The notes beneath the pieces are model-generated. The model was not told the DNA's origin. It saw only the letters and a program-made list of their open reading frames with translations, and made no database searches. The position numbers and the translations under genes were made by a program. A DNA stretch of 64,000 bases from Pseudoxanthomonas japonensis (GTDB lineage: Bacteria > Pseudomonadota > Gammaproteobacteria > Xanthomonadales > Xanthomonadaceae): positions 45,526 to 109,525 of the forward strand of contig NZ_PDWW01000010.1 in assembly GCF_010093445.1 (NCBI RefSeq), written 5' to 3'. The number at the start of each line of letters is the position of its first letter. Within the stretch, counting starts at the first letter, position 1. Shown piece after piece: positions 48,669 to 58,151 of this stretch.

Positions 48669-50486
48669 TCAGCCGCCGATACCCGGCCACAGCGGACCGT
48701 CCAGCCACAGCCAGCGTGCCAGCCAGGCGGTGGTGAGGGCGATGGCCGCCGTCAGCGGGATGCCCACGCGCAGGAAGTCGCCGAAGGTGTAGCGCCCCGG
48801 GTTGAGGATCAGCAGGTTGCCGTGGTGGCCGATCGGGGTCAGGAACGAGGCCACCGCGCCCATCGCGGTACAGACCACGAACGGCACCGGGTTCAGGTCC
48901 AGGCCGTTGGCCAGCGCCAGCGCAATCGGGGCGAGCAGCACGGTCGTGGCGGCGTCGGACAGGATCTGCGTCAGCAGGGCTGCGGTGCCGAACATCACCA
49001 GCAGCAGCACCAGCGGCGACCAGTGCGCTGCGTGGTTCAGCAGGAGGTCGGCGACCACGGCCGCGGTGCCGGTCTTCTCCATCGCGATGCCCAGCGGAAT
49101 CACGCCGCCGATCATCACGAAGATGCGGACGTCGATCTCCTGGTAGGCCCGTTCGATGTCGACGCAGCGGGTCAGCACCATCGCCACCGCGCCGGCCAGG
49201 AAGGCGATATGCGGCGCCAGCGTTTCGGTCGCGGCGGCCGCTACCGCCGCCACCATGATCGCGAGCGCGACCGGCGCGCGACGGCGCGGCTTCTTCTGCC
49301 CGCCGAACGGCACCAGCATCAGGAAGCCGTGATGGGCGGCCAACGGCTCGAAGTTCTGCTGCTGGCCCCACAGCACCAGCAGGTCGCCTTCCTGCAGCAC
49401 CATCTCCGACAGTTCACCGTGCAACCAGCCTTCGCGCCGCCACAGGCCCACGACGACCACGCCGAGGTTCCGCAGGAAATCGATGTCGGCCACGCTGCGT
49501 CCGATGAACTCGGAATGCGGCGCGACGACGGCCTGCACCAGCTGTTCCTCGCCCAGCGCCTCGCTCTTGCCTTCCTCGCGTTTCTCGCCGTACTTGGCCA
49601 CCGCGTGCAACGCCAGGCCGGGTTCGTCGCGGATCGAGGCGATCTCGTCGGGCGACGCGCGTACCAGCAGTACGTCACCGGCGGCCAACACGCTGTCCGA
49701 ACGCTGGTTGCGGCGGCGCATGCCGTGGCGCAGCCAGTCCACCACCTGCAGCCGGTCGTCGAAGGTTTTCGCGAAATCGCCGCGCGGTTTGCCGATCCAC
49801 GGCGAATCCTCTTCCACCAGCAGCTCGGTGTAGTAGCGGTCCAGCTTCAGGTAGTCTCCCTGCGGCGACTCGCCCTCGCGCTTGGGCACCAGCCAGCGCC
49901 CCAGCAGCATGTAGACGGTGCCGAGCAGCACCAGCGCGATGCCGATGGGCGTGATGGCGAAGATGTCGAGCGCCGGCAGGCCGGCACGCTTGATCAGGTC
50001 GTTCGACAGCAGGAAGGCCGGCGCGCTGAACAGCGTCAGCGTGGTACCCAGCGACGCGGCCAGCGACATCGGCATCAGCAGGCGGGAGGCGGCCAGCTTC
50101 TGCTCGCGCGCGATGCGCATCAGGATCGGCAGCATCATCGCGGTGACCATGACGTGGTGCGAGAACGCCGCGAGCGCCGCGGTCGCGGGCATCACCACGG
50201 CGATCGTGCGCCACTCGCTGCCACCGGCCGCGCGGCCGATGCCCGCGCCGATGCGTTCGGTGATGCCGGTCGCCGACAGGCCGGCGGACAGCACGAACAC
50301 CGCGGCTACGATGATCGCCGGCTCGCTGGCGAAGCCCGAGAGCGCTTCCTTCGGGTTGAGAATCCCGGTCAGGGACAGCGCCAGCAGGGCCAGCAGGGCG
50401 ACCAGGTCGACACGCAGCTTCTCGCTGACGAACAGACCCAAGGTGATCGCCAGGATGGCGAGGAACAGGATCTGCTGGAACTCCAT
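48669..50486 (-). CDS. SLC13-family permease with two TrkA-C (RCK_C) domains
   Basis: This 605-residue inner-membrane protein has two sets of transmembrane helices separated by a soluble region (about residues 205-385) with two TrkA-C domains (FDDRLQVVDWLRHGMRRRNQ...LLVRASPDEIA; VVAPHSEFIGRSVADIDF...GDLLVLWGQQQ). It is a member of the divalent anion:sodium symporter (DASS/ArsB-like) superfamily; substrates of related proteins include sulfate, dicarboxylates and potassium-linked ions, and the exact one here is unknown. It is 56 bases downstream of parC start region, same strand, probably independent. Confidence 0.85.
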   Translation of the reverse strand: MEFQQILFLAILAITLGLFVSEKLRVDLVALLALLALSLTGILNPKEALSGFASEPAIIVAAVFVLSAGLSATGITERIGAGIGRAAGGSEWRTIAVVMPATAALAAFSHHVMVTAMMLPILMRIAREQKLAASRLLMPMSLAASLGTTLTLFSAPAFLLSNDLIKRAGLPALDIFAITPIGIALVLLGTVYMLLGRWLVPKREGESPQGDYLKLDRYYTELLVEEDSPWIGKPRGDFAKTFDDRLQVVDWLRHGMRRRNQRSDSVLAAGDVLLVRASPDEIASIRDEPGLALHAVAKYGEKREEGKSEALGEEQLVQAVVAPHSEFIGRSVADIDFLRNLGVVVVGLWRREGWLHGELSEMVLQEGDLLVLWGQQQNFEPLAAHHGFLMLVPFGGQKKPRRRAPVALAIMVAAVAAAATETLAPHIAFLAGAVAMVLTRCVDIERAYQEIDVRIFVMIGGVIPLGIAMEKTGTAAVVADLLLNHAAHWSPLVLLLVMFGTAALLTQILSDAATTVLLAPIALALANGLDLNPVPFVVCTAMGAVASFLTPIGHHGNLLILNPGRYTFGDFLRVGIPLTAAIALTTAWLARWLWLDGPLWPGIGG

Positions 50487-50584
50487 GCACGCCCCCTGGC
50501 GACAAATCGTGGTGCTTGTGCCGCCAGCCTAGCGCGGGCCGGCGTGAGGACGCGTGATCCGGCATCCGTGCGACGCCGGAAACG

Positions 50585-50608
50585 AAAAACCCCCGCTTTC
50601 GCGAGGGT
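50585..50608 (-). terminator. terminator downstream of tRNA-Leu
   Basis: On the minus strand ACCCTCGC, loop GAAA, GCGGGGGT (one mismatch) is followed by five T. It lies 13 bases after the tRNA 3' end. Confidence 0.8.
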
Positions 50609-50620
50609 CTTCGTTATGCG

Positions 50621-50705
<85 letters not shown>

Positions 50706-50797
50706 AGGTAAGCGAGGCGCGCATTTTGAGGATCGGGCGGGGGAATGTCAACGGTTCGTTCGCATGAGGTTGTTCAGGCGAGGTGTACCATCCCGTC

Positions 50798-53254
50798 ATG
50801 ACCAAGAAACCAACGAAAAGCGGCGGCAAGACGCCCGCCGGGAAAGGAAGCAAGCCAGGCGGCACCGCCGCCTCGCGCACCGCCGGCAAGTCCGGCAAGC
50901 CGGCCAAGAAGAGCCTGCCACCGTGGATGCCTGACGTCGCTGCGCGCACGCCGTCCCGTCCGTCGGCGGGCAACGCGCCCTCCCGGCGACCGGCCACCGG
51001 ACACACGCCACGCGCGGCCGGCGGATTCGTCGATCCGCACGCGCAGCGCGAGGCCCAGCGCTACGAACAGCCCATCGCCAGCCGCGAGGCCATCCTGGGG
51101 TTCCTCGAGGCGGCGGACGGTCCGCAGACGGCCGAGGAAATCGCAGGCCCGCTGGGGCTGGAGGCGCCCGACCGCTTCGACGCGCTGTCCAAGCGGCTGG
51201 GCGCGATGGTGCGCGACGGGCAACTGGTGCAGAACCGCCGCGGCGGGTTCGCCCCGGTCCAGCACACCGCATTGATCGCCGGCACGGTGATCGCCAATCC
51301 CGACGGCTTCGGCTTCCTGCGGCCGGACACGGGCGGTGGCGACGACCTGTTCCTGCCGCCGTATGAAATGCGCAAGGTCATGCACGGCGACCGCGCGCTG
51401 GCCAACGTCACCGGCATCGACCGCCGCGGCCGTCGCGAAGGCAGCATCGCGCGCGTGCTGGAGCGCGGCGTCACCCGCCTGATCGGACGCTTCGGCTTCG
51501 AGGTCGGCATCGCCTACGTGGCACCGGACGACAAGCGCATCCAGCGCAATGTGCAGATACCGCAGGACGCCACCGGCGGCGCGCGCGACGGTCAGCTCGT
51601 CGTGGTCGAACTGACCCAGGCGCCCGACGCGCGCCGTCCGCCCATCGGCAAGGTCATCGCCGTGCTCGGCGACAGTCTCACGCCGTCGCTGGTGGTCGAG
51701 GCTGCCATCCACGGCCACAACCTGCCGCACGAGTTCCCGCAGGAGGTGCTGGACGAAGCCACCGCGGTGCCGCTCGTGGTCGAGCCCGCGATGATCGGCG
51801 ACCGCGTCGACCTGCGCTCCACGCCGCTGGTGACCATCGACGGCGAGGACGCGAAGGACTTCGACGATGCGGTCTACTGCGAGCCGACGCGCGACGGTTT
51901 CCGCCTGGTCGTCGCGATCGCCGACGTGTCGCATTACGTCCGTCCCGGCACGCCGCTGGACGACGAGGCGCAGAAGCGGGCGACCTCGGTCTACTTCCCC
52001 GGCTACGTGGTGCCGATGCTGCCGGAGACGCTGTCCAACGGCATCTGCTCGCTGAATCCGAACGTCGACCGCATGACCTTCGTCTGCGACATGCAGGTCA
52101 ACCGCGACGGCGAAGTGACGCAATCGAAGTTCTACGAAGCGGTGATGAATTCGCATGCGCGCCTGACCTACACGCAGGTGTGGAAGGCGGTCGGCGAAAA
52201 CGACGAGGAGGTCCGTGCGCAGATCGCGCCCGTGCTGCCGCACGTCGAGCGCCTGTATCAGCTCTATCACGTGCTGGCCAAGGCGCGCACCCAGCGTGGC
52301 GCCATCGAGTTCGAGAGTTCCGAGGTGCGCTTCGTCCTCGACAACCGCGGTGAGGTCACGCAGGCCGGCATGCTGGTACGCAACGACGCACACAAGCTGA
52401 TCGAGGAGTGCATGATCGCCGCGAATGTCCAGGCAGCGAAGTACCTGCTCGCCGCGCACATTCCGGCGCCGTACCGCATCCACGACAAGCCGCCGGAAAC
52501 CAAGTACATGGACCTGCTGGAATTCCTGAAGGAGTTCAAGCTCTCCATGCCGTCGTGGGGGAAGGTGCAGCCCAAGGACTTCACCAACCTGCTGAAGAAG
52601 GTGCGCGAGCGTCCCGATGCGGCGCTGCTGGAGTCGGTGCTGTTGCGCAGCCAGAGCCTGGCCGTGTATGCGCCCGAGAACGTCGGCCACTTCGGTCTGG
52701 CACTGGAGGCGTACGCGCACTTCACCTCGCCGATCCGGCGCTATCCCGACCTGCTGGTGCACCGTGCGATCAAGCACGGGTTGAGCAGGAAGAATCCGGA
52801 TGCGTTCCAGTACTCGCCGCGCGACATGGCCGCGCTGGCGCTGCAGTGCTCCGAACGCGAGCGCCGCGCCGACGAGGCCGAGCGCGAAGTCGACGAGCGC
52901 TTCCGCGCCGCGTGGATGGAAAAGCATGTCGGTGGCCAGTTCGACGGCGTCATCAGCGGCGTGACCAGCTTCGGCCTGTTCGTCGAGCTGGACCAGTCCA
53001 AGGTCAACGGCCTGGTCCACGTGACCCAGTTGCCGCACGACTATTACCACTTCGACCCGGTACGCAAGACGCTGGCGGGTGAGCGCCGCGGCCTGTCGTA
53101 CCGCCTGGGCGACCGCGTGCGCATCATCGTGCTGAAGGCAAGTCTGGAGGAGCGCAAGATCGACTTTCGCCTGGTCGAGGACAAGACCGATACGGGGGTG
53201 CCGCCGCCCCCGCCGCGCGGCCAGCCGGCCAAGCGGACGAAGAAGAAGTATTGA
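50798..53254 (+). CDS. rnr: ribonuclease R
   Basis: RNase R (818 residues) is a processive 3'-5' exonuclease that degrades structured RNA. After a basic, Ala/Lys-rich N-terminus come a winged-helix/cold-shock region (ALIAGTVIANPDGFGFLRPD), the RNB catalytic domain with VTIDGEDAKDFDDAVY (Asp cluster) and HFTSPIRRYPDLLVHRAI, then the S1 domain (DGVISGVTSFGLFVELDQ). A GTG 15 bases upstream is an alternative start. The rnr-rlmB pair is conserved in gammaproteobacteria; here a GFA gene and a repeat lie between them. Confidence 0.97.
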   Translation: MTKKPTKSGGKTPAGKGSKPGGTAASRTAGKSGKPAKKSLPPWMPDVAARTPSRPSAGNAPSRRPATGHTPRAAGGFVDPHAQREAQRYEQPIASREAILGFLEAADGPQTAEEIAGPLGLEAPDRFDALSKRLGAMVRDGQLVQNRRGGFAPVQHTALIAGTVIANPDGFGFLRPDTGGGDDLFLPPYEMRKVMHGDRALANVTGIDRRGRREGSIARVLERGVTRLIGRFGFEVGIAYVAPDDKRIQRNVQIPQDATGGARDGQLVVVELTQAPDARRPPIGKVIAVLGDSLTPSLVVEAAIHGHNLPHEFPQEVLDEATAVPLVVEPAMIGDRVDLRSTPLVTIDGEDAKDFDDAVYCEPTRDGFRLVVAIADVSHYVRPGTPLDDEAQKRATSVYFPGYVVPMLPETLSNGICSLNPNVDRMTFVCDMQVNRDGEVTQSKFYEAVMNSHARLTYTQVWKAVGENDEEVRAQIAPVLPHVERLYQLYHVLAKARTQRGAIEFESSEVRFVLDNRGEVTQAGMLVRNDAHKLIEECMIAANVQAAKYLLAAHIPAPYRIHDKPPETKYMDLLEFLKEFKLSMPSWGKVQPKDFTNLLKKVRERPDAALLESVLLRSQSLAVYAPENVGHFGLALEAYAHFTSPIRRYPDLLVHRAIKHGLSRKNPDAFQYSPRDMAALALQCSERERRADEAEREVDERFRAAWMEKHVGGQFDGVISGVTSFGLFVELDQSKVNGLVHVTQLPHDYYHFDPVRKTLAGERRGLSYRLGDRVRIIVLKASLEERKIDFRLVEDKTDTGVPPPPPRGQPAKRTKKKY

Positions 53255-53263
53255 ACAACCACG

Positions 53264-53370
53264 CCGTCGTCCCAGCGCACGCTGGGACCCATCTTGATGT
53301 TGCTTTTGTCCGGATGATTCAAGGCACGTGCAGAATCAGGATGGATCCCGGCGTGCGCCGGGATGACGGC
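53264..53370. repeat. intergenic inverted-repeat element after rnr
   Basis: GTCGTCCCAGCGCACGCTGG at 53266 and, in inverse orientation, CCCGGCGTGCGCCGGGATGA ending near 53367 flank about 45 bases. Each arm is itself a hairpin (CCCAGCG-CA-CGCTGGG and CCCGGCG-TG-CGCCGGG). This GTCATCCCGGCG-type repeat differs from the GTAG REPs. It fills most of the 156-base gap between rnr and the GFA gene. Confidence 0.75.
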
Positions 53371-53410
53371 ATGGATTGCCGTGTTTTCCCTTGCCTGATG
53401 CGGAGCGACT

Positions 53411-53884
53411 ATGTCCCTCGACATCCACAGCGGCGGCTGCCAATGCGGCGCGGTCCGCTTCCGCGTCACGGGTGAGCTGAAGGACGCATCGATCTGCCAT
53501 TGCCGCATGTGCCAGAAAGCCTTCGGCGCTTACTACGCCCCGCTGGTGTCCACGCGCGGCGCGGTGCTGGAATGGACGCGAGGCGAACCGAAGCGCTTCC
53601 GGTCGTCGAACGTCGTGCAACGTGGCTTCTGCGCCGACTGCGGCACACCGCTGACCTACGAGGCGCCCGATGGCGTGGCGCTGGCGGCAGGGGCTTTCGA
53701 CGATCCGGCCGGGCTGGCGCCGTGGGTGCAGTACGGCGTGGAGGGCAAGCTGCCCTATGTGGACGGCCTGTCCGCACTGCCGCAGCGGCGGACCGAGGAA
53801 GACGAGGCCGCTGCGGCGTTCCTGGCCGGGGTGGTCTCGTTCCAGCATCCGGACCACGACACGACCGCGTGGCCGCCGCGCTGA
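53411..53884 (+). CDS. GFA family zinc protein
   Basis: This 157-residue protein is of the glutathione-dependent formaldehyde-activating enzyme (GFA, centromere protein V-like) family. It has the zinc-binding cysteines CQCGAVRF, CHCRMCQKAFG and FCADCGTPLTY. The substrate is unknown; GFA proteins are carbon-sulfur lyase-like. It lies between rnr and rlmB, 51 bases before rlmB on the same strand, where it may be a late insertion into an older operon. Confidence 0.88.
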   Translation: MSLDIHSGGCQCGAVRFRVTGELKDASICHCRMCQKAFGAYYAPLVSTRGAVLEWTRGEPKRFRSSNVVQRGFCADCGTPLTYEAPDGVALAAGAFDDPAGLAPWVQYGVEGKLPYVDGLSALPQRRTEEDEAAAAFLAGVVSFQHPDHDTTAWPPR

Positions 53885-53935
53885 GCCGGCGGTCGGTGCG
53901 ATAATGCCGGCCTTTCCTACGCGGCCGTACAGCGC

Positions 53936-54679
53936 ATGAGCAAGCAGAACCAGTGGATCGTCGGCGTCAACGCGGTCGCCTCGGCCGTCGAGAACGACGC
54001 CGACAACGTGCGCGAGATCCTGGTCGAGGGCGGCAGCAAGAATGCGCGCCTGACCGAGATCGAAGAGAATGCGCGCCGCAAGGGCATCGACGTGCGCCGC
54101 GTCACCGGCCAGGCGCTGGACGGCGTGGCCGGCGCGCTGCGCCACCAGGGCGTGGCCGCGCGCTACGCCGCTGCGCCGACCTGGGACGAGAACGAATTGC
54201 ATGGCCTGGTCGAAGCCGCCGACGGCAAGGCGTTGCTGCTGGTGCTGGACGGCGTGCAGGACCCGCACAACCTCGGCGCCTGCCTGCGCAGCGCGGCGGC
54301 GGCCGGCGTCACCGCGGTGATCATCCCCAAGGACAAGTCGGTGGGCGTCAACGCCACCGTGCGCAAGACCTCGGCCGGTGCCGCCGACCGCATCCCGGTG
54401 GTGCAGGTCACCAACCTGTCGCGCTGCCTGCGCGACCTGCAGCAGTTGGGCGTGTGGATCTATGGCCTGGCCGGAGAAGCCACCGCATCGCTGTACGCGA
54501 CCGACCTGCGCGGCAACGTGGCGCTGGCACTGGGTGGCGAAGCCGATGGCCTGCGCCGCCTGACCCGCGAGCACTGCGACGGGCTGGTGAAGATCCCCAT
54601 GCCCGGCGACATCGAAAGCCTCAACGTCTCGGTCGCAGCCGGCATCACGCTGTTCGAGGCCGTCCGCCAGCGCCAGTAA
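53936..54679 (+). CDS. rlmB: 23S rRNA (guanosine-2'-O)-methyltransferase RlmB
   Basis: RlmB (247 residues, E. coli 243) methylates G2251 in the peptidyl-transferase P loop. It has an N-terminal substrate-binding domain (QWIVGVNAVASAVEND) and a SPOUT domain with the deep-trefoil-knot motifs LVLDGVQDPHNLGACLRSA, LALGGEADGLRRLT and MPGDIESLNVSVAAGITLFE. It is the usual partner of rnr. Confidence 0.96.
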   Translation: MSKQNQWIVGVNAVASAVENDADNVREILVEGGSKNARLTEIEENARRKGIDVRRVTGQALDGVAGALRHQGVAARYAAAPTWDENELHGLVEAADGKALLLVLDGVQDPHNLGACLRSAAAAGVTAVIIPKDKSVGVNATVRKTSAGAADRIPVVQVTNLSRCLRDLQQLGVWIYGLAGEATASLYATDLRGNVALALGGEADGLRRLTREHCDGLVKIPMPGDIESLNVSVAAGITLFEAVRQRQ

Positions 54680-54692
54680 ACAAGGAGAAGAC

Positions 54693-55886
54693 ATGAGCAA
54701 GGAACGCGGCGGCATCTTTCGCCACCTGGTCGCGCTGTCGCTGGTGGCGTGTTCGTTCTCCGCGACCGCGAAGGACGAAACGCGCGTCCGCGCGCGCGAC
54801 CTCGGCGTCGCCCCGGGCATCTTCGCGCCCGGCACGCACAATGCCATCACCGACGTCCCCGGCGTGCGCGTCGGCCAGGTGACGCTGAAGGAGGGCGACA
54901 CCGTCCGCACCGGCGTCACCGCGATCCTGCCGCATGCCGGCAACGTTTATCGCTCGCGCGTGCCGGCGGCGGTGCATGTCGGCAACGGCTTCGGCAAGTT
55001 CGTCGGCAGTACCCAGGTCAACGAACTGGGCGAACTGGAAACGCCGATCCTGCTGACCTGCACGCTGTGCGTGTGGAAGGCCGCCGATGCGATGGCGGAC
55101 TGGATGCTGGCCAAGCCGGACATGCAGCAGGTGCGCTCGCTCAACGTGGTGGTCGGCGAGACCAACGATGGCGGACTCAACGATATCCGTGCGCGCCCGG
55201 TCACCGCCGACGCCGTGCGCCGCGCGCTGGATACCTCCACTGGCGGCGCCGTGCAGGAAGGCAGCGTCGGCGCCGGCACCGGCACGGTGGCGTTCGGCTG
55301 GAAGGGCGGCATCGGCACGTCCTCCCGCACGCTGCCCGCGTCGCTGGGCGGCTGGACCGTCGGCGTGCTGGTGCAGAGCAATTTCGGCGGCGTGCTGCAG
55401 GTCTCGGGTGCGCCGGTCGGTCGCGAACTGGACCGCTACGCCTTCCAGAAGGCCGTCGCCATGCAGGCCGGTGCGCAGCGCGGGTCGGCGGACGACCGCG
55501 GCGATGGCTCGATCATCATCGTCATCGCCACCGATGCGCCGTTGAGCGACCGCAACCTGCGCCGTGTCGCCTCGCGCGCGATGATGGGGCTGGGCCGCAC
55601 CGGCAGTTCGGCGTCGAACGGCAGCGGCGACTACATCCTCGCGTTCTCCACCGCGGACTCGGTGCGGCGTGCCTTCGATGCGCCGCGGCTGGAGACGTCG
55701 GAACTTGCCAACGAACAGATGAGCGCGGTGTTCCAGGCCAGCGTGGAGGCGGTGGAAGAGGCGATCTACAACTCGATCTTCATGGCGACCACGGTCAGCG
55801 GCAATGGCGAGACCGTCGAGGCGATCCCGCTGGATCGCGTGCGCCGGATCCTGAAGCAGCACGGCATCGCACCGCCGACAGAGTGA
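54693..55886 (+). CDS. P1 family peptidase (DmpA/BapA-type beta-peptidyl aminopeptidase)
   Basis: This 397-residue protein has a signal-like N-terminus (HLVALSLVACSFSATA) and the S58 family sequence ITDVPGVRVGQVTL...GNGFGKFVGSTQVNELGELETPILLT. The self-processing nucleophile is the Ser in VGVLVQSNFGGVLQ. These enzymes are cleaved into two chains and hydrolyse N-terminal D-, L- or beta-amino acid residues from peptides. Ribosome-binding sequence AAGGAG lies 8 bases before the ATG, and rlmB ends 13 bases upstream. It converges on the XRE-cupin gene with a 10-base gap. Confidence 0.92.
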   Translation: MSKERGGIFRHLVALSLVACSFSATAKDETRVRARDLGVAPGIFAPGTHNAITDVPGVRVGQVTLKEGDTVRTGVTAILPHAGNVYRSRVPAAVHVGNGFGKFVGSTQVNELGELETPILLTCTLCVWKAADAMADWMLAKPDMQQVRSLNVVVGETNDGGLNDIRARPVTADAVRRALDTSTGGAVQEGSVGAGTGTVAFGWKGGIGTSSRTLPASLGGWTVGVLVQSNFGGVLQVSGAPVGRELDRYAFQKAVAMQAGAQRGSADDRGDGSIIIVIATDAPLSDRNLRRVASRAMMGLGRTGSSASNGSGDYILAFSTADSVRRAFDAPRLETSELANEQMSAVFQASVEAVEEAIYNSIFMATTVSGNGETVEAIPLDRVRRILKQHGIAPPTE

Positions 55887-55896
55887 TCCTCCGGGA

Positions 55897-56436
55897 TCAG
55901 TGCACGACGTTGCGGATGAAGCGCAGCGGCGCGTCGCCGTCGTTGCGATAGGCGTAGTCGCGGTCGCTGGGGAACACGAAGAAGTCGCCGGCCACGACGA
56001 CGTGCTCGCGGTCCGGCAGTTCGATCACCAGACGGCCTTCGATGACGAAGAACATCTCGTGCCAGCCGGCCGGATCGGCTGCCGACGTGTAGCGGTCGCC
56101 GGGCATCAGCGTCCACGCCCACAGCTCCACGTCGTGCGAGGCCGGCGCCGTTGCGAGCAGTACGCCCTGCGATCCTGCCGTGCGGCCGCTCCAGGCCAAT
56201 GCTTCGATGCGGTCCAGGCCGGGCGCGCTGGGCGGCTTCACCAAGTCGGCGAACGTCACCTTCAGCGCTTCGGCGATGCGGTCCAGGGTGTTGAGGCTGA
56301 CATTGGCGTCGCCGGATTCGATCCCGACGAGCATGCGGCGGGACACGTCCGCGGCGACCGACAGCGCCTGCTGGCTGAGGCCCGCGTCGGCCCGCAGGCG
56401 ACGGATATTCTCGGCGACGTGTTCCAGCACACTCAT
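55897..56436 (-). CDS. XRE-cupin transcriptional regulator
   Basis: This 179-residue protein has an N-terminal helix-turn-helix (VAENIRRLRADAGLSQQALS...VSRRMLVGIESGDANVSLNTL) and a C-terminal cupin sensor domain (MFFVIEGRLVIELPD, VVAGDFFVFPSD). Such proteins usually repress an adjacent operon and respond to a small ligand. It is divergent from an RhtA-like exporter gene, with a perfect 19-base inverted repeat immediately upstream of its own start, so autoregulation and control of the exporter are likely. Confidence 0.9.
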   Translation of the reverse strand: MSVLEHVAENIRRLRADAGLSQQALSVAADVSRRMLVGIESGDANVSLNTLDRIAEALKVTFADLVKPPSAPGLDRIEALAWSGRTAGSQGVLLATAPASHDVELWAWTLMPGDRYTSAADPAGWHEMFFVIEGRLVIELPDREHVVVAGDFFVFPSDRDYAYRNDGDAPLRFIRNVVH

Positions 56437-56445
56437 GGGCGAGGG

Positions 56446-56500
56446 TTGCGCACTATATTGCGCATCCTGTAAGCTTCGGTCTGCGCAATATAGTGCGCAA
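56446..56500. promoter_or_regulatory. perfect inverted-repeat operator between XRE-cupin regulator and exporter
   Basis: TTGCGCACTATATTGCGCA (56446-56464) and its exact reverse complement (56482-56500) are separated by 17 bases. Each arm contains TTGCGCA twice as a direct repeat (12-base period), giving four half-sites. It starts 10 bases upstream of the regulator ATG and ends 57 bases before the exporter ATG. It is AT-richer than its surroundings, so it may overlap both promoters. Confidence 0.85.
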
Positions 56501-56556
56501 TCGAATCCCTCTTCAAGCGCGGCGCTCCGCTCCCGGTGTCCGCAGGTCGTGTCGTC

Positions 56557-57444
56557 ATGTCGTCCTCCAACTCCCATCCCACCATCCACTGGCAGCCGAT
56601 CGCGTTGCTGCTCGTCGCCATGCTGTCCATCCAGGCCGGCGCGTCGATGGCGAAGAGCCTGTTCCCGGCCGTGGGCGCCACCGGCGCCACCGCGCTGCGG
56701 CTTGCGCTGGCGACCGTGATCCTGGTGGCCGTGTTCCGCCCGTGGCGCGCGCGCGTCACCCGCGAGCAGTGGCCGCTGCTGCTGTTCTACGGCGCCTCGC
56801 TCGGGCTGATGAACCTGCTGTTCTACAAGTCGTTGGAAACGGTGCCGCTCGGCATTGCGGTCGCGCTCGAATTCACCGGACCGCTGGCGGTGGCGCTGCT
56901 GGGTTCGCGTCATCTGCGCGACGTGGGCTGGGTCGTGCTGGCCGTGATCGGACTGGTGCTGCTGGTACCGGAGCAGGGCAGCCAGCCGCTGGACCTCGTC
57001 GGTGCGGCCTACGCGCTGGGTGCCGGCGCCTGCTGGGCGATGTACATCGTGTTCGGCCAGAAGGCGGGCAACGTGCATGGTCCGCAGACGGTCGCCATCG
57101 GCAGCTGCATCGCCGCCGCGGTGGCGGTGCCGTTCGGCGTCGCGCACGCCGGCACCGCGCTGCTGGCGCCTGCATTACTGCCCGTTGCGTTGGCGGTCGC
57201 GCTGCTGTCCACCGCGATTCCCTACAGTCTGGAGATGGTGGCGCTGACGAAGATGCCCACCCGCACCTTCGGCATGCTGATGAGCCTGGAACCTGCCATC
57301 GCCGCGCTGTGCGGCCTGCTGTTCCTGCACGAGCGCCTGTCGATGCTGCAGTGGCTGGCGATCGCGTCGATCATCGTGGCATCCGCCGGTGCGGCGATGA
57401 CCTCGCGCGCGCCGGTGACGACGGCGGCCAGCGGCGAGGCGTAG
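56557..57444 (+). CDS. EamA family transporter (RhtA-like amino acid exporter)
   Basis: This 295-residue membrane protein has ten transmembrane helices in two EamA repeats (RhtA/YdeD branch of the drug/metabolite transporter superfamily). Segments such as LGLMNLLFYKSLETVPLGIAVALEFTGPLAVAL and SLEPAIAALCGLLFLHERLS are close to RhtA, the threonine/homoserine exporter of E. coli. The ATG at 56557 is used; a GTG at 56536 is possible. The divergent XRE-cupin regulator and the operator between them indicate inducible export of an amino acid or similar compound. Confidence 0.88.
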   Translation: MSSSNSHPTIHWQPIALLLVAMLSIQAGASMAKSLFPAVGATGATALRLALATVILVAVFRPWRARVTREQWPLLLFYGASLGLMNLLFYKSLETVPLGIAVALEFTGPLAVALLGSRHLRDVGWVVLAVIGLVLLVPEQGSQPLDLVGAAYALGAGACWAMYIVFGQKAGNVHGPQTVAIGSCIAAAVAVPFGVAHAGTALLAPALLPVALAVALLSTAIPYSLEMVALTKMPTRTFGMLMSLEPAIAALCGLLFLHERLSMLQWLAIASIIVASAGAAMTSRAPVTTAASGEA

Positions 57445-57454
57445 CGTCGCGCGA

Positions 57455-58084
57455 TCAGCCCAGCGGCTTCGGCCACGCGTTCACGATCTTGCAGAACAGG
57501 CGCGCGGTCTGCTCCGCGTCGTACACGGCGGAATGCGCGTCCTCGGCATTCCAGTCGAAGCCGGCCGCCTGCACGGCGCGGGCGAGCACGGTCTGTCCGT
57601 AGGCGACGCCGGCCAGCGTCACCGTGTCGAACACGCTGAAGGGGTGGAACGGGTTGCGCTTGTGCGCCACGCGCGCGACGGCGGCGTTGAGGAAGTTGAG
57701 GTCGAAGTGCGCGTTGTGGCCGACCAGGATCGCGCGCTGGCAGCCGTGCTTCTTCACCGCGGAGCGCACCGGCGCGAACACGTGGTCCAGCGCGTCCTTC
57801 TCGTGCTTGGCGAACCGGAACGGGTGGTCGAGGTCGATCCCGGTGACTTCCAGCGACTTCGGGTCGATCTCGGTGCCTGGCGCAGGATGCAGGTGCACGC
57901 TCGACGTGGTGCCGCAGACCAGCAGGCCGTTCTCGTCCAGGTCCAGCGGTACCGCGGCCAGTTCCAGCAGCGCATGCCGGTTCCAGTCGAAGCCGCCGGT
58001 CTCCACGTCCACCACCACGGGCAGGTAGCCGCGGAAGCGCTGGGCCATGGGGGTGATGCGGGCGGGTTCGGCGGTGTTTTCCAT
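57455..58084 (-). CDS. rnt: ribonuclease T
   Basis: RNase T (209 residues, E. coli 215) is a DEDDh exonuclease that trims the 3' ends of tRNA and other stable RNAs. Exo motifs are [11 protein letters not shown] (I), [11 protein letters not shown] (II) and [14 protein letters not shown] (III, His and Asp). It ends WPKPLG. Start ATG at 58084 is chosen from alignment to [12 protein letters not shown]; an internal ATG is possible. It converges on the exporter gene with a 10-base gap. Confidence 0.95.
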   Translation of the reverse strand: MENTAEPARITPMAQRFRGYLPVVVDVETGGFDWNRHALLELAAVPLDLDENGLLVCGTTSSVHLHPAPGTEIDPKSLEVTGIDLDHPFRFAKHEKDALDHVFAPVRSAVKKHGCQRAILVGHNAHFDLNFLNAAVARVAHKRNPFHPFSVFDTVTLAGVAYGQTVLARAVQAAGFDWNAEDAHSAVYDAEQTARLFCKIVNAWPKPLG

Positions 58085-58151
58085 GGGGGAAAGCGTAGCA
58101 GAGGCAGCCGGTGCTTCCTCGGCTGGAAGCACAACGCCGGCCAGGCCTTCT

